A stretch of DNA of 64,000 bases from Lepidonotus clava (Eukaryota > Annelida > Polychaeta > Phyllodocida > Polynoidae). Positions 1 to 10,518 of this stretch are shown one piece after another. How positions within the stretch are numbered: position 1 is the stretch's first letter; every line of letters starts with the position of its first letter. The stretch spans positions 47,296,426 to 47,360,425 of the forward strand of contig OW387146.1 of assembly GCA_936440205.1 (NCBI GenBank), written 5' to 3'. Under the pieces are notes generated by a model that was not told where the DNA came from, did no database searches, and saw nothing but the letters and a program-made list of their open reading frames with translations. Both the position numbers and the translations under genes were made by a program.

Positions 1-693
1 ATGTCTCCCTAAATGATTTTGTCGTGACTGAAATTGAATTGCATGAAATTTGTTGCGATATTAATATTTGTAAAGCATCATCTGTGTCATATATATCAAA
101 AAGAATATTGAAGGATGCCCTTTTAGCAAGTACTGATCTTTTGTACCTTATCATAACACATAGTTTTACCTCTCGAATTGTACCATCTGAATTGGAATTG
201 TTAAACCAAAACCCAAAGGTGGAGATGCTAGTAATGTATCGAATCTAGGGCCGATTTCATTGTTACCCCTACCTTCTAAATTAGCGAGTGTATAGTTCAA
301 AATAATATGTCAAATTTTCTAGAAAATAACCATTTACTAGATGACAGAAAGGGTCGCTTTCATAAAGATCATTCTACAATAAAAACTGTTAGTTATTTTA
401 CTAAAGAGATTTATGAATCCATTAATGACAAACAATTTACATTAGCTAGTTTCATTGATATGTCAAAAGCTTTTGACACTGTTAACCATGAAATCTTACT
501 TAAAAAACTAAAATGAGTTGGTTTTGATGGACACATTATTGATTGGTTAAAAGATTATCTTCACAATAGGAAACAACATACTACAGTAAACAATACTACA
601 TCTTCTAAGCAAATAATAACCTCTTGGGTACCCCAGGGTAACCTATTGGGCCCTCTACTTTATATCATATATGTAAATGACATGAATAGTATT
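1..693 (+). mobile_element. LINE fragment, reverse-transcriptase domain only
   Basis: This is a piece of a non-LTR retrotransposon reverse transcriptase. Translated + strand segments give the usual series: a GPISLLPLPSKL-like block near 250-290, then NNHLLDDRKGRFHKDHSTI, then the first catalytic block FIDMSKAFDTVNHE at about 450-495, then WLKDYLHNR, and finally VPQGNLLGPLL near 630-660. It is broken: the frame changes between about 250 and 305, and an in-frame TGA lies at 514-516. It ends at 693, before the YADD active site would be reached, because copy A of the 870 bp repeat begins there. The endonuclease would lie left of the window. It resembles CR1/L2/Jockey-like LINEs but differs from the LINE at the right end of the window, so it is a separate family. 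Confidence 0.85.
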
Positions 694-765
694 GTGACGA
701 AGCCTTGAATCTGGGGTTTAATATGTTCCCAAACGCAGACCAGTCACATGAAATAAACTAACCTG
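694..765 (-). repeat. Copy A of the ~870 bp repeat, left piece
   Basis: These 72 bases match the first 72 bases of copy B at 24811, starting at GTGACGAAGCC. The match stops at CCTG, where the Harbinger element is inserted, and resumes at 9739. The repeat is placed on the - strand because AATAAA-like signals and a possible primer site fit that strand. Confidence 0.85.
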
Positions 766-960
766 GTATGCATTCCATAAAAAAAACGGCGATATACGAT
801 AATTTTGATGACGCAGCTATGTCATGTCGCGATATTTTTAAAAAAGCGTGTCCATAAAAAATATTGCCACTATATTTTACCGTCATAAAAAGTTGCCGCC
901 ATCCTGCATTACCGCCGCGATATATCGCGGTTCGACTGACGCAAGAGCGCGGGAAACTTA
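766..960 (+). repeat. Left terminal and subterminal repeats of the Harbinger element
   Basis: The terminal GCATTCCATAAAA is followed by two further CCATAAAA/TCATAAAA boxes near 850 and 886. The perfect 16 bp palindrome CCGCGATATATCGCGG lies at about 922-937. The same two motif types recur in inverse order at the right end, as expected for sites read by the transposase or its DNA-binding partner. Confidence 0.75.
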
Positions 961-1256
961 ATTAGGTCATGGCGGCCACCTGTGCATTTTACCGGAAGTC
1001 ACCGTCTCTTTTGCCGGCGTTTCGCTGGTTCTTGACCGCGTTCGTATGTAATACTACTGCCATTGCTGGGTACAAGCTCATACGCTGGTTCTCCGCAAAA
1101 GGCAAGTTTTAAGCTATGTGCTCATCCCGCCAACAAGTGCGGGACGTTGTTTTGACGCCATCACAGTCACAGTCACCGAGAGAAGAAGCATCATAGATGA
1201 AACCCGCCGATTTCCTGCCCATCGTTCTCCTCTTGTCCTTCTACAAGTTGCCACGG
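960..1256 (+). promoter_or_regulatory. Putative promoter and 5' untranslated exon of the partner gene
   Basis: This stretch is GC-richer than its surroundings. It holds a YY1-like ATGGCGGCC near 969 and an ETS-like ACCGGAAGT near 991, both common in TATA-less animal promoters. A GTACGT donor follows at about 1257, and a pyrimidine-rich acceptor ends at 1740, directly before the ATG. That suggests a noncoding first exon spliced to the coding one. The transcription start is not visible. Confidence 0.45.
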
Positions 1257-1740
1257 TACGTATTAACATTTCTAAGGTGTCAGTGCATATTGTAAGACGT
1301 GTGAGATAAACACGTCGTGTAGTTTAAATCATTTATGAACGAAAAAATAGTATCGTATCTGTCGGTCTTTTCCCGACTGCCCCCCCCCCCACCCGCCCCG
1401 TAGTACCCTATGTTTCGGGACGGGTTTAGAATACTATTTTTCAATCCAAGCTAACTTACTAGGGTTTCAGTATAAGGTGAATCCGTACGTGTATCTACAG
1501 GAATCGTGTTTGACTTTATAAGCTATGAAATGGCTCCGTCCCCCTCTCAAAATAAGAAAAAGGGTTTGTCACCATGTGAAATAATGAACTTAAGCTGACG
1601 TAATTCTCCGCAATTGTAAATAGAATACCGCCTCACATAAATAGTAATATATAGGCGTCAGTACCACACTGTATGAATTCTCCAAATGGCGGTAACGTGC
1701 ATCATGTAAAATAATATATATATATATTTCCTTTTTTCAG

Positions 1741-4700
1741 ATGTCGTCCTCAGTGGGTGGCGAGTCTCAGGACCCGTCCCAGACGGACTACAAACATAGG
1801 ATTAGCTCGATCATGGACGTGCTGTCCAGAGGTGTAGACGCGAAGGACAAGAAGAAGCTGGAGGCGATGTTACAAGATGCACGGGAGCAGTATCGTCGAC
1901 AAGAGGAGCTCAACTTTGCCTATTACATGGGCAAATACACCAAAGCCACGAAAAATGAACCTGAAACAGATACCGTTATCGTCGTCGATGGTGAGGACTC
2001 GCCACTACCAGAAATGACTCTGCCCAAGAAGAAAACAAAAGAACCTGTCGCGTCTACCTCCGGACAGCCATTAAAGAAAAGCCGACCTGCCGCCGAGCTA
2101 GATGAATCCGATGACGACGATATCCCTGTGAAAGTCAAACCTCCTCCTAAGAAAGTAAAGGCAACCAAGGTAGTCGAGCCAGACCCTTCTCCAGAATCAA
2201 GCCCAGCTCCCAAGAAGAAAAAGAAACCGGCAGTTACAAAGAAGGTTGTGACTCCTGCAGTTCCAGAGAAGAAAAAAGGACGAGGACGTGGTAAAGCAGC
2301 AGCCGCTCCTAAAACGCCAGCCCTTGAAACCCCTTCACCAACTGGTCCCGCCTCCGGGAGAACACCCAAGAAGGCCAAGAAGAAGAGGAAGTCTGCTGCA
2401 GGTAAAGGCAAGAAAAAAGACCTGGGCTGGTGTTCCTCGGACACCGATGACGAGGGTCCACTGACGCACTCGTGCTATGAAGACGAGGAACTGGAGCTGC
2501 TTTACAACACCGCCAAACAGGATGAGTGAGTAAAACTGAAATAAAAAAAAAACTAAAAGACACAAATATATATGTATCGCAGTAGTAACAGCAAGGAAAT
2601 GTCTGAGCATTGGATGAAAAGTAAAAAATATCACAATACTTTTAGAGAACAGTCTGTATTGTTAGGAAGAAGTTTTATTTAAAATATCAAGTAATCTAAA
2701 CGCCGTACATAGTAATCATCAATAAGTATCAAAATATCACTGAATCAGAATATCAAAATGTTGACGTCGCGGTAAACTAATATATTTTTTTTTTCATTAT
2801 TCAGAGACGCTGTCCTCGGGAGGTGGGCAGAGACAGCAACCCATGACCACAAGATGAAAAGAAGGAGGGCCATCTACAAAAAGATAAAAGACAACCTCAA
2901 CGCGCAGTTTGGAAAGAAACGCCGGAAGAAATACCTCTACTACAAGATAATCGATCATAAGAGTAAAACCCTATTTAAAGTAAGTAACTGTTAGTGTAGA
3001 GGTGCTTTATTTGCAGGACTTGTAATAATAATTTTATCTAATAAAGAAACAAGCTCCTAGTGTTATGGTATTTCCCAAAAAGTCATCTTTTTCCCTCTGT
3101 TTGGTTTCATTATGCTACCAGTATTGTAATAGTAATTTATATCACCAACACTTAAAAGACGTTATAACCCAAAATAAATTGAAGTTCATGCTATTTAAAT
3201 TTCTTTTATCATAGAAACGTCGACTGGAGAAGGCATACCAGTATTGTAATATTAAATTATATCACCACCACCTAAACGACGGTACAACAAAAAATAAATT
3301 GAAGTTGATATTATTGACATTTCTTTTATAATAGAAACGTCGACTGGAGAAGGCATACGGCTACAGTGGCGCCCCTGCCGTGCCAGACAACGTCGGCCTC
3401 ACGACGACACAGCTCCGGTGCCTGGAATTTTGGGGGGTAGAGGCTTCAGGCTGTAAGTATTTAGATATCTATTATCGCCTTAACATGTAATGCATTGAAC
3501 CTGACATATCTAGTAGATTATTTACATCTATTTAGAAAAAACACTTAACGTTAATATATCTTATTGAGCTTGATACTTATCGTCACGATATTTTTAAAAA
3601 TAATGTCAAGCAACATCTAAACATAACGACAATTTTAGTAAATGAAATAATTCCTCCATTATATATTAAATCATAAGGTCAAAGTTTTGATACAAATCAG
3701 TCATTGCAGGGGCTCGCAAGACAAAATTAGACCCCTCCTCCTCCTCCGATGACGACGACGATTCCTCATCAGAAGCAGAAGCCATCGCCATGGATGAGTG
3801 CTTGGCTGATCAGAAGAGACTGCACGACAAGTCGAAGCCAACCCGGGGGAAGAAGAAGACGGACGAGGAGGATATCCTAGAGAAATACAGTAAGTGTAAT
3901 ATGGAATAGTTGTTTTATTTTAAACAATGAATGTCGCTTGCTCAGTGTATGTTGCGCGATATGAAAAGCTAAATAATATTGCATTGATTGTACTACTTTT
4001 CTGTCGTTATTTTCAGCTCTCGATAACAAAAACATATCTTTATTACTGATAAAACTTGTTTATATTTTAGAATTGAAGGGTCCTGCCATCGGGACGATTA
4101 CCGCAGCATCACCCAACCCAGAGGAAATGAAGAAAGCCAGTTCCCGTCGACCAGCGCGGCAAGTCCGTACAGCTGCTGCTGCTGCTGCTGCTGCCTCCGC
4201 CGCTGCCTCCGCCGCTGCCTCTCCCGCGGCCGTCAGTGAAGAGGACGAGGGCTTAGATACACCCAACAAAGGTGATTATCTATTTCGGAGAATCAATGTG
4301 TCTTAGAAAATAAAACTTAAAAAATAACTTGATCCTATACCTTGTGAAAGTAACTTTAAAATTAAAATGATTTGAAACGTTAACCTCAGAACTAAATAAT
4401 CACACACAAAATATATTATCAGCAAGAAAAAGCGAACATTTTAAAAATTTTAGTGAAGAAAAGAACCCCTAGAATGTGCGTCCGAGGCAGGACCTTTCAT
4501 TTGGTAACTCGTTCAATTGAACGTCAACTGAAGACTCCATCAATATCTGTTTCTCTACAAGAACTCGACTGGAGTCCAGCCCCTGCCGGCCGTGAGCTGT
4601 CGTTTGCCGAGGAGGAGGAAGCAGAGACCCAGGACCCTACAGCAGGAGGTATTATCGTCGCGTCATTTATCCCTGTTAAATATAGTGATAATTGTTCATA

Positions 4701-5828
4701 TTTTGAAGAAATAATAGGGTCAACTTTCATCAGGCGACAAGTCGTAATGTTAGCCCAAGAGTCGATCTTCACATTCTTGCCGTCATGATACTTATCACAC
4801 CTTCATACAAAACATAGCGTTACTCTTGAAACATATATGTTACAGTCTCTTATATTATAGTATGTATTGTATCTCATGACAAATGTGATTTATATATCAA
4901 AGAAATTCTAAAAAAAAAATTATTCTGTGCAGTTATTTTGGTATTTACTTACCTTACAGACCCCCTTGACGCGATGAACTTTGACGAGGATGCCGACATA
5001 AATTACTCCGTGCATGTGCGCACACCGGACATTCAACTGGGCCAACGTACCAACGTTACAGAGGATCCGCCAGAGAAAACCCAGGAGACTGAGGCCCGTA
5101 CTGATGTGAAGGACAACGCATCAACAAAACCACCTAGGTCTCCGCCAAAGTCTACTGCTACTAGTGCTTTCACCACAAGTTCGGCAGCAGAGGGCCGTAT
5201 TATTGAAACCATGTCAAACAGATTTGATGTGGTGGAATCGGGACTCATAAATTTCCATACTGACATGGGTGCGATCAAGCAGGAGTTGGTGTTACTGAGG
5301 TGTGACGTCCAGGGACCGGCAAAACAACCGACTGACCAGCATATCGCAGAAGAACTTAAGACGATACGGAATGACGTCAACACTCTTGGGGGCGAATTTT
5401 TCCAAGTCAAGACTGGCCTAATTGATATTGCAAATGAGTCTATTACTGCAGGGAAAGCTTGTCATGAAATGAAAGCTAACATGCTGGGCATGAAGGGCGA
5501 TATCTCCGCTGTGAGAAGTGACGCACACACCCTCAAGTCGAAGTCGTTGGGACTAGCCAGCCAACAGCAGACTCTTGTGCAGGAGATGGGTGCTGCTAGA
5601 GAAGACATCCGTAATGTCGCAACAGACTCAACCCTAGTAAAGGAGGATGTACAAAGCGTAGATAATAATGTTTTAAGTATGCGTGTCGACACTGCACTGT
5701 TAATCAGGGAAGTGGGTATCCTTAGGGGCGATATCGCCACGGTAAAGAAAGAAGTGTCTTCTTTGAGAAGTAGTCAGCAGCTTCACCTCAACCTTCTTCT
5801 AGCAAAGCGGCAGAAACACCCACATTAA
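1741..5828 (+). CDS. Harbinger-associated partner protein, seven coding exons, ~840 aa
   Basis: No known domain is recognised. Splice sites give exons 1741-2525, 2805-2979, 3335-3452, 3710-3889, 4071-4271, 4454-4648 and 4960-5828. The phases agree and no stop intervenes. The start ATG sits directly behind a strong acceptor. Exon 1 (residues 1-262) has a short helical start, a SUMO-interaction-like TVIVVDGEDSPLP at 78-90, long Lys/Pro-rich nuclear-type stretches, and GWCSSDTDDEGP at 229-240. Exons 2-3 form a compact basic block containing KKYLYYKIIDHKSK and RCLEFWGV. Exon 4 has a Ser/Asp-acidic run, and exon 5 a poly-Ala tract. The last ~200 residues are heptad-like coiled coil. A neighbouring frame just past 5775 reads as a natural Ser/Pro/Arg-rich tail ending near 5910, so a one-base indel may have altered the C-terminus. 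Likely role, inferred: nuclear DNA-binding or import partner of the transposase, in place of the usual Myb-like protein. Confidence 0.75.
3117..3352 (+). repeat. Tandem duplication spanning an intron end and exon start
   Basis: Two ~118 bp units lie head to tail, at about 3117-3236 and 3237-3352. Each contains CCAGTATTGTAAT, an AT-rich tract, the acceptor (ATAG or ATCATAG) and the first exon bases AAACGTCGACTGGAGAAGG. The units differ by scattered substitutions, so the duplication is not brand new. Only the second copy continues into the full exon 3, and the first is a decoy acceptor. Confidence 0.85.
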
Positions 5829-6526
5829 GACCAAGAGCAAAGAGTCCTGTAGTTAGCCCAGAGCCCAGGCGAGGTTCTCGTATGAAAAAGCCTACTCACC
5901 CCAAAGACTGAACATGCGTCAATTGTATACAACGTTTTTTATCACTATTAAATTGACACTGGCTTTTATGATTCTAATTAATATTGTTTTTGCCTGCATA
6001 CAGAGTTAAGGTTGTGTCATGTAGAGATAATGGACAGAGATATAACAATTGATGTTGAAAAAGACAATTTATTCAACGGTATTCTGAAATAATTCGGAGG
6101 TATAAGTATTTGAACCAGCAACTGTATTTCTGGAAAGGACGAGTTTAAATTTGTATAAAGAAATTAAGTCATTACACTTTGAAAACCAGTTTAAAGTGTT
6201 AGGTTACTCGAGTAAAGAAAACGTTGTTGTGACGATATTTTTCAAAGTTTAAATTCTGCTGCGACGGCAAGTAAGATTCAGTTACAAGAATGTTACAGAG
6301 TGTTTTGTCTGAGACAATAAGATGACATCTCTGATTTGTCAAAGTTTAAATTCTGCTGCGACAGCAAATAAGATTCAGTTAGAAGAATATTACAGAGTGT
6401 CTTGTCTTATACAATAAGATGACATCACGCATTTCGCCAGAAGTTCCAAGTTTACTACTGAGGGTATGTTTCTTAAATAGTCTCGATAAGTGTTCGTGTA
6501 AAACTCGACAATTTAAACGTTCTGAT
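5829..6526. other. Gap between the convergent Harbinger genes, with a tandem duplication
   Basis: These are the 3' ends of both genes. A ~97 bp unit is duplicated in tandem at about 6245-6340 and 6341-6430 (core AAAGTTTAAATTCTGCTGCG). No reading frame in this gap is convincing. Confidence 0.75.
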
Positions 6527-8942
6527 TTATCGTCCTCTGACATACCTCGCACCACGAGGACCTCGTCCCCTGCGACCCCTACCCCTTCCTCCTGGCTGGC
6601 GGAGTGCTTGAGGCATTGGCCCCCCGTACTGGGCGTAGATGTAGTTATCACGCCTCTGGACTCCCTCGAGGGAAGGGTTGTCCCTGGTATTGGGGCCTTG
6701 GTCGTGGTCAGCAACTTCCTCGCAGTCGATGTTACGGTTGTTGAGGAGGAAGCGGTATCGGGCGTTCACCTGGAGCGTCATTTCCAGGTCGGGGTTGCGG
6801 TTCTGACCAGGCTTGAGTTTGCGAAGGCCCCAATCGATACACCGATTGTGCAGCACACAGCAGGCTTTCACGACCCAGGAGGCCTGAAGGGGATGCATCT
6901 CGATAACCCCTCCACCCGATTTGGAGAGGCATCTTAGAATAAAATAGAAAACATAGTATTTTCATTTCTGGGAAAGTTATGTAACCGGAAAGCAAGATTA
7001 TAAAGTGGCGCATACAAGACAATGGATGAATGACTACTCTTTGGATCCGACAGTTAGAGTTATTATTTTGTGTTGTAAATATTGGCGATATCTTTAATTA
7101 AGATGCATACCTCCAACGCGACTTGAGCTGTCCGATTGTACGCTCAACTGAAGAACGCGCGCTTGTCTGGGCGAACTGGTAGTCTCTCTGCCAGGGTTCT
7201 AGTTCTTCCAGGTTTTGGGTACGGAAGGGCGTGAAGACTTGGGGGGTGAGAGCATAGCTGTCGAAAGAAATAATAATACAACGTTAATATTACTTAGAAA
7301 ATATTTTGCATTGTGTATATAATATAGAGAGACTTAGAGAAAGAGAGATATATGTGTTAGAAGTTAGAAAATTGAATTTGTAAAAGTAATACTGCCAGTG
7401 CTAGTGTCATGTCTAATATAGAGACATATTTCACAAATTTACCCCGTCTGTTGAAATGTGGTCAACAATATTGTGACGGTAGGGTAAAAAAATGACGTGT
7501 GATATTTGGCTTTTATGTTCTGTATATTTTTTATCGCCGTTTACTGACGTTTAACCTACCCGCCGTCTCCTAAGAGAAAGTATGGTCCTAGTCGACCATG
7601 GTTGGCGATCTGCTGTCCCAAATCTGAATAATCCAGGACAGCCTGATCGTGGTGGCAGCCAGTCATACCACTCTCCACAAACGTTATTCTCTCATCATGG
7701 TCACTGGCTATCTGTTAACATATAATTGTGAATATATTTTAAACTTGTATGTTATTTAGTGTTTTTTATGCATTGTGGTTCTTGACAAAAGACGTTTATA
7801 AGAGATCAAGGTTATGAAGGGTTAAAGAGAATAAAAATGTAATTGTCTGTACACTATTTGCTGAATTCTATTTGTCATCATTTCTATATAATTATACTCA
7901 CAAGAACGTTCAGAGCATGGTATCCCTTGCGGCAGACGTACACATGCTCATTCCGGAGAGGCCTCTTTATAGGGATGTAGGTGCCGTCGATACACCCCAC
8001 ACACTGCGGCATCTTGTGTCGTTCTGCGAAGCGGAGAGCTGACTCGTGTAGCGCCTCACCCTAAAAAAAGATAATAAGACTTTAACGTTGACAATAATAT
8101 CGATCATTATGACTGAATAATTTAGTGAGGATTATTGCCATATTTATAGCGAATGCAGTTAACAGATTACATTAGGGGTCACCTTCTGAATATTTTTGAC
8201 CGCATATTTTCCTTTTTTTTTATGGACTGCTAAATCAATGAGGGTAATGATTTTTATCATTTACCTTGGGGAACTTGATGTATTTCTTCCTGCGCGAAAC
8301 GAGGAACTTGATGAAGGGTAGTATGGCCCTACCGATGCTGGAGGTGGAGCAGCCCCCCTGGGTGTCGGACACAACACCATAGTAGGAGCCAGTGGCCAAA
8401 TACCGTAGACAGTAGCACACCTATAAATCAGAAAAATTATAAAGAATGAATAGCATTAATTTGCAAGTACAGTTAGGATACACTGGGGTTATTTTATTTT
8501 AATGGTGATAATTTTTCTAGGCCTACTTCCATAAATTATTGGCGATACTCTGAATTTTCGTTATTTTGCTGTGGGTTATTTTCTTTCATGTAGGCCTTCC
8601 ATAATAATATAGCGACATTCTTCTCATTTACCTTGTGGAAGAGGGGGATGGGCTTTCCTCTCTTCTCATGTTCACCCTTCCCAGGGCGAAAACGGCTGGC
8701 CTCGAACTCTCGGGTGAGTTCCTCCACGCAGCTAGGGGGAAGGCGAAACCTTGCCTGGAAGTCTTTGATCCTCGGCCACCTCACCCTTGGGTCAATGCGT
8801 TCGCGGTAGACCTTCTTTGACTTGCACCGTTTTTGCCCCCACATACGGCTGTAGCTTTTCCTTTTCAAGTAGGTAGCCAGCGCAAAATGTTGAAAACGCA
8901 GACACCTGCTGGTCTGAGGTGACCTGGTCCTCCTCCTGGGTG
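6527..8942 (-). CDS. PIF/Harbinger DDE transposase, six exons visible
   Basis: This is a DDE nuclease that excises and inserts the element. On the - strand the exons are 8942-8632, 8420-8265, 8060-7902, 7711-7560, 7257-7111 and 6932-6527, with matching phases and GT-AG junctions (~442 codons). The catalytic residues stand in the expected places: D in CVGCIDGTYIPI (exon 3), D in YFLLGDGGY (end of exon 4), and E in SSVERTIGQLKSRW (exon 5). Family hallmarks VCRKGYHALNV, GCHHDQAVL and ACCVLHNRCIDWG are present. The protein ends in an Arg/Gly-rich tail (GRGRGRRGRGPRGARYVRGR). The N-terminal basic segment includes LKRKSYSRMWGQKRCKSKKVY. The true start codon may lie in a further exon: a possible donor, TTGGGTGAGT on the - strand, is seen near 9455. 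No stop or frameshift was seen, so it looks potentially active. Confidence 0.92.
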
Positions 8943-8977
8943 CTGAAATAAAAAATAAATGATAATTATTACTTCAC

Positions 8978-9231
8978 TTTTATATAACTTTGACTGTAGG
9001 TTAAGAATTTGAGACTACAAAATTAGAGTGGTTGACACATTACGTGCAAGAAGTTAGAAATATCACTTGAAATAGAATTTCAAGTGATATTTCTAACTTC
9101 ATTAATATTAATGGTGATATTTTGTAATTCTGTCTATTTCAAGTGATATTTCTAACTTCTTGCACGTAATGTGTCAACCACTCTAATTTTGTAGTCTCAA
9201 ATTCTTAACCTACAGTCAAAGTTATATAAAA
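8978..9231. repeat. Perfect 98 bp inverted repeat inside the Harbinger element
   Basis: The arms at 8978-9075 and 9134-9231 are identical in reverse complement by my reading, with a 58 bp spacer. The spacer begins with a further inverted copy of the inner 24 bases of the arm. It sits upstream of the first visible transposase exon. The arms have no decay, so it arose recently or is maintained, or it is an assembly fold-back. Confidence 0.93.
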
Positions 9232-9589
9232 TTTTAATAAATTTTATTAAAATTCGTCTAAATTCATCTATTATCGCTCACTTTGACCTCAAATCATTGT
9301 TTAGTAACTCTACAATACTGTAGGGGCCTTTATATTCAGACCAAACACTTCTACAGTGATTATAGTATATAGAGGTAAAAACGCTGAAGCGCAGTAAGAC
9401 ACAAAATATTAAAAAGTCAAGAAAAAGCTCATGTGGCTTATTTGTGTACTCACCCAAGTTGGAAGTATCCCAGAATGACTTGCGGTTTCCCTTGAAATCG
9501 ATTTCAACGTTAGAGAATAGGTTTAAAAGGGGTTGTAAAACACCACGATACCAAAATTTGGTATCGCCGATTTTAGCGGTTTTGGACTA

Positions 9590-9738
9590 TCGCGGGGTGC
9601 TGGCGATATATCGCCAAAGTTTTATGGAAGCGCAAATATCGTGGCGATATATCGTCGATTTTTTATGGAAGGCATTTTGGCCTCGCGATACGCGGTAACC
9701 CAAAAACAAGTATCGCCGATGTTTTATGGAATGCCCCC
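9590..9738 (-). repeat. Right terminal and subterminal repeats of the Harbinger element
   Basis: TTTTATGGAA occurs three times (about 9620, 9661 and 9722), interleaved with GGCGATATATCGCC near 9602 and GGCGATATATCGTCG near 9643. This mirrors the left end. The element closes with TTTTATGGAATGC and a run of C, before the CTG target duplicate. Confidence 0.8.
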
Positions 9739-10518
9739 CTGATAAATTGGGGAGAAGTCCTGACCAGAACTCAGAATAGTAAACTTGGGGGTAAATGGTC
9801 TTGTCAAATAACATGTTGGGGAGACTAATTTGAATACGCAAGGGAAATTTCTAGCTCGAAAAGTAGAAAGCGATGTCCGCGGCTGTGATTAATGAGGTAC
9901 TATCTTTATTAACATTAAAACCTGTGATACAAATTAATCTGTAATTCACAGGTAATGTTTCATAGAAACCTTTCAATAAATTTCTAAACTAAATGTCCTA
10001 AATTTTCCTTGGCTTAATTGAGTCAAATCCTTAAAGTCCTGTGATATAAATGAAACCAGTTTCTAACACAATGCCTGAAGTATGATTTCCAAGTCAAGAA
10101 ATGTTCCAGGAGTCCTTGAGATGTACTAAGTCCAGGTTTTTGAAGGTGCAGATCACACACACAACAAATAGAATATATTGGGTTGGCCCCGTACGCCTAG
10201 CTCTGCTGCTCAGCCTCGGAACGTCCAACCTCTCCACTACCGTATGTGCGTCTGTCCGTTGCGGGCGCAAACTTGCAGTTTCTAGTAAGGAGGGTCGTGC
10301 TTGGGCTGAGCAGGGGCCATGACGTCAGTCGGTCACCCCAGAGCGCACGGTGGGGTCACATCAGGTGACCTCAGAATGCCTGCGACCCGAGCAGCGACGG
10401 GCGTCATCACCATAAATCGCACTCAACAAGATTGCCTTAAGAGAGGTTTGACAGTTTTATGTAGCGTCTTGGGTAACCTGTCTGTGAATGTAATGGCCTT
10501 GTTTATGCAAAGGTTTCT
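9739..10518 (-). repeat. Copy A of the ~870 bp repeat, right piece
   Basis: It continues copy A after the Harbinger insertion. It aligns with copy B (24879-25679) to the shared end at GGTTTCT, with roughly 5-8% difference and a few short indels. On the - strand it has TTAATAAAG (complement near 9908), a possible polyadenylation signal. The shared left and right ends in both copies imply a defined repeat unit, either an LTR or the terminal repeat of the Penelope-like element. Confidence 0.85.

Larger units (their letters stand above)
766..9738. mobile_element. PIF/Harbinger DNA transposon, ~8.97 kb, two convergent genes
   Basis: The boundaries are set by an empty-site comparison. Copy A of the 870 bp repeat is interrupted here, while copy B at 24879 runs straight through the same site (ACCTGATAAATT). 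CTG is duplicated at 763-765 and 9739-9741, which matches the 3 bp CWG/TWA target known for PIF/Harbinger. The ends share the inverted repeat GCATTCCATAAAA. Inside are a partner gene on + (1741-5828) and a DDE transposase on - (8942-6527), tail to tail. Both read as open across consistent splice junctions, so the copy looks young. At nearly 9 kb it is large for this superfamily, mainly because of the partner gene. The first bases of the two ends (GTAT and GGGG) do not match, so the outermost few bases are less certain. Confidence 0.9.

Noticed and set aside
1923-2444. 173-codon - strand frame, Phe/Leu-rich
   Set aside because: It is an antisense shadow of the Lys-rich exon 1 of the partner gene.
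4060-4269. Alanine-rich - strand frame
   Set aside because: It is a complement of the poly-Ala exon 5 with its GCT/GCC repeat.
6419-6937. 172-codon + strand frame over the last Harbinger exon
   Set aside because: It is the complement of the transposase C-terminal exon, whose motifs and splice sites are on the - strand.
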